Shown here piece after piece: positions 1-5,735 of a DNA stretch of 5,735 nucleotides. The stretch is from an uncultured Oscillospiraceae bacterium. GTDB lineage: Bacteria; Bacillota; Clostridia; Oscillospirales; Oscillospiraceae. Numbering within the stretch: the first letter of the stretch is position 1; the number at the start of each line of letters is the position of its first letter. Where the stretch lies: positions 1 through 5,735 of the forward strand of contig CAKTQP010000072.1 in NCBI GenBank assembly GCA_934597165.1. The letters run 5' to 3'. Both the position numbers and the translations under genes were made by a program. The notes beneath the pieces were generated by a model. It did no database searches. It was not told the DNA's origin and worked only from the letters and a program-made list of their open reading frames with translations.

Positions 1-1592
<1,592 letters not shown>

Positions 1593-1596
<4 letters not shown>

Positions 1597-2897
1597 TGGA
1601 AAAAGTAATCGTCATCGGCGCCGGTCTGGCGGGCAGTGAAGCCTGCTGGCAGCTGGCTCAGCGGGGCATCCCGGTGGAGCTCCACGAGATGCGCCCCGGC
1701 AAGTCCACCCCCGCCCACAAGAGCGCCGGCTTCGCCGAGCTCATCTGCTCCAACTCCCTCCGTGCCAACAACGTGGAGAACGCCGTCGGCCTGCTGAAGG
1801 AGGAGATGCGCCGCTGTGACAGCCTCATCCTGGCCATGGCGGACGCACACGCCGTCCCTGCCGGTGGGGCGCTGGCGGTGGATCGGTACGCCTTCTCCGA
1901 CGCGGTGACCGAAAAGATCCGCAACCACCCCAACATCACCGTCATTGAGGACGAAGTGACCGAGATCCCCGCCGAAGGCAACGTCCTCATCGCCTCCGGC
2001 CCCCTGACCTCTGACGCCCTGGCCGATCACATCGCCGCCCGCTTCCCGGAGCAGGACTATCTGCATTTCTTTGACGCGGTAGCGCCCCTGGTCACCTTCG
2101 AGAGCGTGGACATGGACAAGGCTTGGTTCGGCAGCCGCTACAACAAGGGCACTGCCGACTACATCAACTGCCCCATGACCATGGAGGAGTATGACGCCTT
2201 TTGGAAGGAGCTGTGCGCGGCGAAAGAAGCCCAGCTGCATGGGTTTGAGGACCAGAACGTGTTCGAGGGCTGTATGCCCGTGGAGGTCATGGGCCGCCGC
2301 GGGCACGACACCCTCTGCTACGGCCCCTTGAAGCCGGTGGGTCTGCCTGACCCTCGGACGGGCGTGGAGCCTTACGCCGTGGTACAGCTGCGCAAGGACA
2401 ACGCCACCGGCAGCATCTACAACATGGTGGGCTTCCAGACCCACCTGACCTGGCCGGAGCAGAAGCGGGTGTTCCAGATGATCCCCGGCCTGGAGAACGC
2501 TGAGTTCATCCGCTACGGCGTCATGCACCGCAACACCTACATCAACTCCCCCAAGCTGCTCAACCACTACTACCAGGTCATCTCCGAGCCCCGCCTGACC
2601 TTCGCCGGACAGGTCACCGGTGTGGAGGGCTACGTGGAGTCCGCTGCCTCCGGTCTGGTGGCGGCGGTGGAGCTGGCGCATCGTCTGAAGGGTCTCCCCC
2701 CGGTGGACTTCCCCCAGGAGACCGCGTTGGGGGCGCTGGCACACTATGTGAGCAATCCCACTGTGGTGAACTTCCAGCCTATGAACGTGAATTTCGGCAT
2801 CATCCCGCCCCTGGGCTACAAGGTCAAGGGGAAGCGGAACAAGAACGCCGCCCTGAGTCAGCGGGCGCTGGACGCCCTGGCTCAGCTGAACCTGTGA
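1593..2897 (+). CDS. trmFO: Methylenetetrahydrofolate-tRNA (uracil-54-C5)-methyltransferase TrmFO
   Basis: TrmFO makes ribothymidine at U54 of the tRNA T-loop, taking the methylene from 5,10-methylene-THF and reducing with FAD and NAD(P)H. It is the Gram-positive alternative to the SAM-dependent TrmA. The 434-residue length fits the family. The Rossmann FAD motif GAGLAGSE is at residues 9-16, then HEMRP (31-35), ELICSNSLR (49-57) and PAGGALAVDR (89-98). Cys52 and Cys227 (in EGCMPVE) match the two functional cysteines of the Bacillus enzyme (C53 and C226), the second being the nucleophile. GFQTHLTWPEQ, HRNTYINSP and the C-terminal GQVTGVEGYVES are also present. The start is ATGATG: 1593 overlaps the topA stop by four bases, while 1596 would remove only one Met. 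Translation is probably coupled to topA, a common neighbour in Firmicutes. No key residue is missing. Confidence 0.97.
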
Positions 2898-2898
2898 C

Positions 2899-2904
2899 AG
2901 GAGG
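2899..2904 (+). promoter_or_regulatory. Ribosome binding site of plsX
   Basis: AGGAGG sits directly after the trmFO stop. It is 12 bases before the ATG at 2917 and only three before a TTG at 2908. Three bases is too close for initiation, so the ATG is chosen although its spacing is slightly long. Confidence 0.75.
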
Positions 2905-2916
2905 TTTTTGAATCCT

Positions 2917-3954
2917 ATGAGACTGATCATCGACGCAATGGGCGGCGATCTCGCCCCCCAGGCTCCGGTCGCCGGCGCCCTGCAAGCCATCAAGACCTAC
3001 GGGTGTCAGGTGACCCTGGTAGGTCAGGAGGACGTCATCCGGGAGACCCTGGCCAAAGAGGGGGTCACCGACCTGCCCGACGGCCTGACCATCCACAACG
3101 CCACCCAGGTCATTGAGATCTGCGACAACCCCTCCACCGCCTGGCGGCGGAAGAAGGACTCCTCTCTGACCGTAGGCATGAATCTGCTGGTGGCAGGCGA
3201 GGGCGACGCCTTCCTGTCCGCTGGCAGCACCGGCGCCATCTTGACCGGCGCCACCTTTATCGTCAAGCGCATCCCCGGCATCCGCCGTGCGGCGGTCGCG
3301 CCTGTCATCCCCACGGCAAAGGGGCAGGCCATCCTCATCGACGCCGGTGCCAACGCGGAATGTACCCCGGAATACTTCCTCCAGTTCGCCTGCATGGGCA
3401 GCTTCTACGCCCACAAATTGCTGGGGCTGGAAAACCCCAAGGTGGGTCTGCTGAACATCGGCGCCGAGCCCAGCAAGGGCAGTGAGCACTACAAGACCGT
3501 CCATCAGCTGCTCCAGAAGGCCAGCGACGCCGGCCGCATCAACTTCATCGGCAACGTGGAGGGCAACAGCGCCATCGGCGGTGAGGCGGACGTCATCGTC
3601 TGCGACGGGTTCGTGGGGAATATTTTCCTGAAAACCTTTGAAGGCACCGCCAGCTTCCTCCTCCACCAGCTCAAGGACGTGTTCTATACCAACACCGCCA
3701 CCAAAGTGGGGGCGCTGCTGGTGAAGAAGCACCTGGGCGAGATGCGCAAGAAGCTGGATCCCAGAGAGGTGGGCGGCACCGCCCTGCTGGGGGTGCAGAA
3801 GCCGGTCATCAAGGCTCACGGCTCCTCCGACGCCTACGCCATCTGCAGCGCTGCCGGGCAGGCCATCGCCTTCGCCGAGTCCACCCTCATCGAGGACATC
3901 GCCGCCAACGCAGAGAGCATGGCGGCAGGGCTGGACGAGGCTGCGGCTGAGTAA
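2917..3954 (+). CDS. plsX: Phosphate acyltransferase PlsX (acyl-ACP:phosphate acyltransferase)
   Basis: PlsX converts acyl-ACP and phosphate to acyl-phosphate, the donor used by membrane-bound PlsY for the first acylation of glycerol-3-phosphate in phospholipid synthesis. It is a peripheral membrane protein. The 345-residue product starts with the hallmark IIDAMGGD (4-11). Further family signatures are FLSAGSTGA (99-107), LIDAGANAE (140-148), GLLNIGAEPSKGSE (177-190), FIGNVEGN (210-217), CDGFVGNIFLK (229-239) and DPREVGGTALLG (281-292). No transmembrane segment is apparent. The gene begins 19 bases after trmFO and lies 38 bases before rnc, in the same direction, so it is probably in the same transcript. 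The C-terminal 25 residues are Ala/Glu-rich and look less conserved. In many Firmicutes plsX is followed by fab genes and acpP before rnc; here those are absent. The assignment is secure. Confidence 0.97.
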   Translation: MRLIIDAMGGDLAPQAPVAGALQAIKTYGCQVTLVGQEDVIRETLAKEGVTDLPDGLTIHNATQVIEICDNPSTAWRRKKDSSLTVGMNLLVAGEGDAFLSAGSTGAILTGATFIVKRIPGIRRAAVAPVIPTAKGQAILIDAGANAECTPEYFLQFACMGSFYAHKLLGLENPKVGLLNIGAEPSKGSEHYKTVHQLLQKASDAGRINFIGNVEGNSAIGGEADVIVCDGFVGNIFLKTFEGTASFLLHQLKDVFYTNTATKVGALLVKKHLGEMRKKLDPREVGGTALLGVQKPVIKAHGSSDAYAICSAAGQAIAFAESTLIEDIAANAESMAAGLDEAAAE

Positions 3955-3974
3955 CAAACTGAACTTTATTACCC

Positions 3975-3989
3975 ATCATCGAGGATGAT
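3975..3989 (+). promoter_or_regulatory. rnc ribosome binding site within a small inverted repeat
   Basis: GAGG at 3981-3984 is eight bases before the rnc ATG and is the only purine-rich site available. It lies in the three-base loop and first stem base of a perfect six-pair inverted repeat, ATCATC (3975-3980) and GATGAT (3984-3989), followed by TTTT. The RBS is clear. The hairpin is short and AT-rich, so any effect on translation is speculative. Confidence 0.55.
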
Positions 3990-3992
3990 TTT

Positions 3993-4670
3993 ATGAAGAC
4001 CTTAGAAACCAAATTGGGATACCAATTCCAAAACCCCAAGCTGCTGGATCACGCTCTGACCCACAGCTCCTACGCCAACGAACACCACCTGGGCAGCATC
4101 AGCAGCAACGAACGCCTGGAATTTCTGGGCGACTCCGTGCTGGGCATGATCGTGGCCGACCACCTCTATCGCACCTTCCCAGACCTGCCCGAGGGCGACC
4201 TGACCCGCATCCGCGCCAACCTGGTCTGCGAAGGCAGCCTGGTGCTAGTGGCCAAGGAGTGGGATCTGGGACGCTACCTGAAGCTGGGCAAGGGCGAGAA
4301 CGCCTGCGGCGGCCGCAGCCGTCCCTCCATCCTGGCCGACGCCGTGGAAGCGGTGTTGGCGGCAGTGTTCTTGGACGGCGGACTGGAGCATGACCGAGAC
4401 ATCATCCAACGCTTCCTGCTGGATCGCATGGAGCAGGTCAACCGCGCCAGCCGGGACCACAAGACCTACCTCCAGGAGCTGGTACAGCGGAAGAGCGGCC
4501 AGGTGCTCAGCTATGAGCTCATCGGTGAGTCCGGCCCCGACCACAACAAGACCTTCCAGATGCAAGTCCTGCTCAACGGCCAACCCATCGGCCAGGGCAC
4601 GGGACACAGCAAGAAGGAAGCGGAACAGGCGGCGGCCAATGCGGCCATTGAGCGGTTGGAGGGGAAGTAA
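3993..4670 (+). CDS. rnc: Ribonuclease III
   Basis: RNase III cleaves double-stranded RNA, processing rRNA precursors and some mRNAs and structured RNAs, with Mg2+ as cofactor. It acts as a cytoplasmic dimer. The 225-residue product has the usual two domains. The endonuclease domain (about 1-150) includes LTHSSYANE (22-30) and the signature NERLEFLGDS (39-48). The metal and catalytic acids line up as E40, E43, D47, E67, D116 and E119, all present. The double-stranded RNA binding domain (about 155-224) begins DHKTYLQELVQ and ends with GHSKKEAEQAAANAAIERL. The ATG at 3993 fits both the RBS and the family N-terminus. It follows plsX by 38 bases and is probably the last gene of that operon, since hairpins lie immediately downstream and a new promoter follows. 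The usual smc/ftsY neighbours are not seen here. Confidence 0.97.
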   Translation: MKTLETKLGYQFQNPKLLDHALTHSSYANEHHLGSISSNERLEFLGDSVLGMIVADHLYRTFPDLPEGDLTRIRANLVCEGSLVLVAKEWDLGRYLKLGKGENACGGRSRPSILADAVEAVLAAVFLDGGLEHDRDIIQRFLLDRMEQVNRASRDHKTYLQELVQRKSGQVLSYELIGESGPDHNKTFQMQVLLNGQPIGQGTGHSKKEAEQAAANAAIERLEGK

Positions 4671-4677
4671 GCCCCTC
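4659..4677 (+). other. Hairpin spanning the rnc stop codon
   Basis: GAGGGG (4659-4664) pairs perfectly with CCCCTC (4672-4677) across a seven-base loop that contains the TAA stop. The sequence after it is TTCC, too short in T to be a full intrinsic terminator. It may stabilise the mRNA 3' end or help the following hairpin stop transcription; both roles are inferred. Confidence 0.5.
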
Positions 4678-4685
4678 TTCCTATG

Positions 4686-4722
4686 ACTCCCCCCATACAT
4701 TGGGGGGAGTTGTCGTCTCTTT
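4686..4722 (+). terminator. Probable intrinsic terminator at the end of the topA-trmFO-plsX-rnc operon
   Basis: A perfect ten-pair stem joins positions 4686-4695 (ACTCCCCCCA) to 4701-4710 (TGGGGGGAGT) over a five-base loop, TACAT. It begins 16 bases after the rnc stop. The following bases, TGTCGTCTCTTT, are T-rich but interrupted, so the U-tract is weaker than the textbook form. Its placement between the end of rnc and the coaX promoter supports a terminator call. Confidence 0.75.
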
Positions 4723-4744
4723 CCCCTGGCTGCGGGAAGTCGAT

Positions 4745-4773
4745 TTGCAATCCCTACCAAAAAGGCGTATAAT
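4745..4773 (+). promoter_or_regulatory. Sigma-A type promoter of coaX
   Basis: TTGCAA (-35, 4745-4750) and TATAAT (-10, 4768-4773) are separated by exactly 17 bases. Transcription would start near 4780, giving a leader of about 40 bases that is A-rich and looks unstructured. No operator or riboswitch is evident. The promoter lies after the rnc terminator, so coaX appears to be expressed independently of the upstream operon. Confidence 0.8.
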
Positions 4774-4805
4774 AATCCCACAACAACAAGCGATAAAAAA
4801 CGAAC

Positions 4806-4812
4806 AAGGAGG
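4806..4812 (+). promoter_or_regulatory. Ribosome binding site of coaX
   Basis: AAGGAGG is a near-perfect anti-16S match, seven bases before the ATG at 4820. It fixes the start. The frame stays open further upstream to an in-frame TTG at 4700, but that codon lies in the terminator hairpin, before the promoter, and cannot be the real start. Confidence 0.9.
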
Positions 4813-4819
4813 AGCAACC

Positions 4820-5593
4820 ATGGTACTGGCCATTGACATCGGAAATAGCGACATCGTGCTCGGCGGATACGAGAACGACGTCCTGCGCTTCACCAGCCGC
4901 TGCGGCACCGACCGGCGCAAGACGGTGGATGAGTACGCCCTCCTGTTCAAAGGCATCTTAGAACTGCACAACGTGACCCCCAAGCAAGTCAAGGGCGGCA
5001 TCGTGGCCTCGGTCGTCCCTTCCCTGCGCATCATCGTCCAGCAGGCCATGGAGCTGCTCACCCACGCCCCCTTTTTGACCCTGGCTGCCGGTCGGAAGAC
5101 CGGTCTGAACATCCGTCTGGACTGGCCCACCGAGTTGGGCAGCGACCTGGTGGCGGACGCGGTGGCGGCAGTGGATCGGTATCCGAAGCCGGTCATCATC
5201 ATGGACTTGGGCACGGCGACGGCAGTGTTGGTGGTGGACAAAAAAGGGGCTTATTTGGGCGGTATGCTCCACCCCGGTCTGCGCATCTCTCTGGAAGCTC
5301 TGTCCGCCTCGGCGGATCAGCTGCCCTCCATCATGCTGAAAGCGCCGGAACGGCTCATCGGCCGGAACACGGAGGAGTGTATGCAAGCGGGCGCGGTGTA
5401 TGGCTGCGCGGCCATGCTGGACGGGCTCATCGACCGGCTGGAGGACGAGTTGGGCGAGCCGGCGACGGCGGTCATCACCGGTGGGTTCGCGCCTCTCATC
5501 GCACCCTACTGTCGGCGCGACGTGGTGGTGGATGAAAATCTGCTGCTGAATGGGCTGTATATTATCTACAAAAAAAACACGCCCCGCCGGTGA
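4820..5593 (+). CDS. coaX: Type III pantothenate kinase (CoaX family), divergent motifs
   Basis: CoaX phosphorylates pantothenate with ATP, the first step of coenzyme A synthesis. It needs a monovalent cation and, unlike type I kinases, is not feedback-inhibited by CoA. The 257-residue product fits the family and has an ASKHA-type fold. The phosphate-binding motif DIGNSD is at residues 6-11, then DEYALL (37-42), the pantothenate region GRKTGLNI (91-98), ELGSDLVADAVAA (105-117), MDLGTATA (128-135), GGMLHPGL (147-154) and ITGG (219-222). Asp109 aligns with the catalytic Asp of the family motif GADR, but the next residue is Leu rather than Arg. GTATT has become GTATA, and the common GP before the KTG region is absent. 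It could be a divergent but active kinase, or a paralogue with altered substrate use. It has its own promoter. The family call is firm and the activity probable. Confidence 0.9.
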   Translation: MVLAIDIGNSDIVLGGYENDVLRFTSRCGTDRRKTVDEYALLFKGILELHNVTPKQVKGGIVASVVPSLRIIVQQAMELLTHAPFLTLAAGRKTGLNIRLDWPTELGSDLVADAVAAVDRYPKPVIIMDLGTATAVLVVDKKGAYLGGMLHPGLRISLEALSASADQLPSIMLKAPERLIGRNTEECMQAGAVYGCAAMLDGLIDRLEDELGEPATAVITGGFAPLIAPYCRRDVVVDENLLLNGLYIIYKKNTPRR

Positions 5594-5613
5594 GCAACCG
5601 GACAGGATTCCCC

Positions 5614-5642
5614 TTGTTTTTTCCGCTCCCATGTGGTATAAT
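5614..5642 (+). promoter_or_regulatory. Strong promoter of the tRNA-Gly gene, with extended -10
   Basis: TTGTTT (5614-5619) and TATAAT (5637-5642) are 17 bases apart. TGG directly before the -10 gives an extended TGnTATAAT element (5634-5642). Transcription would start near 5649, leaving only about a dozen bases for RNase P to remove from the tRNA 5' end. The match to consensus fits a stable RNA gene. It begins 21 bases after the coaX stop. Confidence 0.8.
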
Positions 5643-5660
5643 CAATGTCACAAACGAGCC

Positions 5661-5734
5661 GCAGGCGTAGTTTAATGGCAGAACCCCAGCTTCCCAAGCT
5701 GGCTACGAGGGTTCGATTCCCTTCGCCTGCTCCA
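5661..5734 (+). tRNA. tRNA-Gly, anticodon CCC, with encoded CCA
   Basis: The 74 bases fold into a complete cloverleaf. The seven-pair acceptor stem is GCAGGCG with CGCCTGC; the D arm is GTTT/GAAC; the anticodon stem is CCAGC/GCTGG. The anticodon loop TTCCCAA places CCC at 5693-5695, reading the glycine codon GGG. A four-base variable loop and a T arm GAGGG/CCCTT with loop TTCGATT follow. The discriminator base is T and CCA is encoded at 5732-5734. The GTAGTTTAATGGCAGAAC segment is typical of bacterial tRNA-Gly. The T-loop uridine at position 54 would be the substrate of TrmFO encoded upstream. The window ends one base later, so whether other tRNA genes follow cannot be seen. Confidence 0.97.
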
Positions 5735-5735
5735 A

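Noticed and set aside
2908..2916. TTG at 2908 as an alternative plsX start
   Set aside because: It is only three bases from the AGGAGG, and the family N-terminus begins at the ATG at 2917 just before the IIDAMGGD motif.
2824..3957. Minus-strand open frame (377 codons) opposite plsX
   Set aside because: The sense frame carries all the PlsX motifs. The antisense product is compositionally biased (Gly, Asp, Val, Gln, His) with no recognisable domain.
4700..4819. Extended coaX N-terminus from a TTG at 4700
   Set aside because: This lies in the terminator hairpin and upstream of the promoter, and the family N-terminus matches the ATG at 4820 with a perfect ribosome binding site.
4774..4819. Possible riboswitch or leader peptide in the coaX leader
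   Set aside because: The leader is about 40 bases, A-rich and without stems, too short for any known riboswitch class.
5587..5622. Intrinsic terminator after coaX
   Set aside because: The stem has only five pairs, includes part of the stop codon, and is not followed directly by a T-run. It is recorded as a question about the junction rather than as a terminator.
4245..5632. Several minus-strand frames opposite rnc and coaX
   Set aside because: They cross the terminator and promoter of the sense genes, have no ribosome binding site that I can support, and show no family motifs. They are shadows of the coding strand.

Overview
The window looks like a stretch of conserved housekeeping chromosome from a GC-rich, Gram-positive anaerobe. 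The likely source is a gut clostridium of the Oscillospiraceae type (Flavonifractor, Oscillibacter and relatives); this placement is inference. It rests on the folate-dependent tRNA methyltransferase TrmFO, a type III pantothenate kinase, strong AGGAGG ribosome binding sites, a topoisomerase I with three four-Cys zinc fingers, and GC-rich codon use by eye.

All five protein genes and the one tRNA gene are on the + strand. Positions 1-1596 hold the 3' part of topA (DNA topoisomerase I), whose N-terminal portion lies before the window. It ends in a lysine/threonine/alanine-rich tail. trmFO (1593-2897) overlaps the topA stop by four bases. plsX (2917-3954) follows after 19 bases and rnc (3993-4670) after another 38. 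No promoter or terminator is evident between these four genes, so they probably form the end of one operon. Two consecutive hairpins (4659-4677 and 4686-4710) close it.

A near-consensus sigma-A promoter (TTGCAA, 17 bases, TATAAT, at 4745-4773) then starts a separate unit with coaX (4820-5593). A second strong promoter with an extended -10 (5614-5642) drives a tRNA-Gly(CCC) gene at 5661-5734. That gene carries its own CCA and ends one base before the window edge.

The genes act in separate basic processes: DNA supercoiling (TopA), tRNA T-loop methylation (TrmFO), phospholipid synthesis from acyl-ACP (PlsX), double-stranded RNA processing (RNase III), coenzyme A synthesis (CoaX) and glycine decoding. 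PlsX and CoaX are loosely linked, because CoA supplies the phosphopantetheine arm of ACP. I see no mobile element, CRISPR array, phage gene or defence system, and nothing that supports a previously undescribed system. The points most worth a second look are the altered CoaX motifs, the absence of acpP between plsX and rnc, the histone-like TopA tail, and the paired hairpins after rnc.
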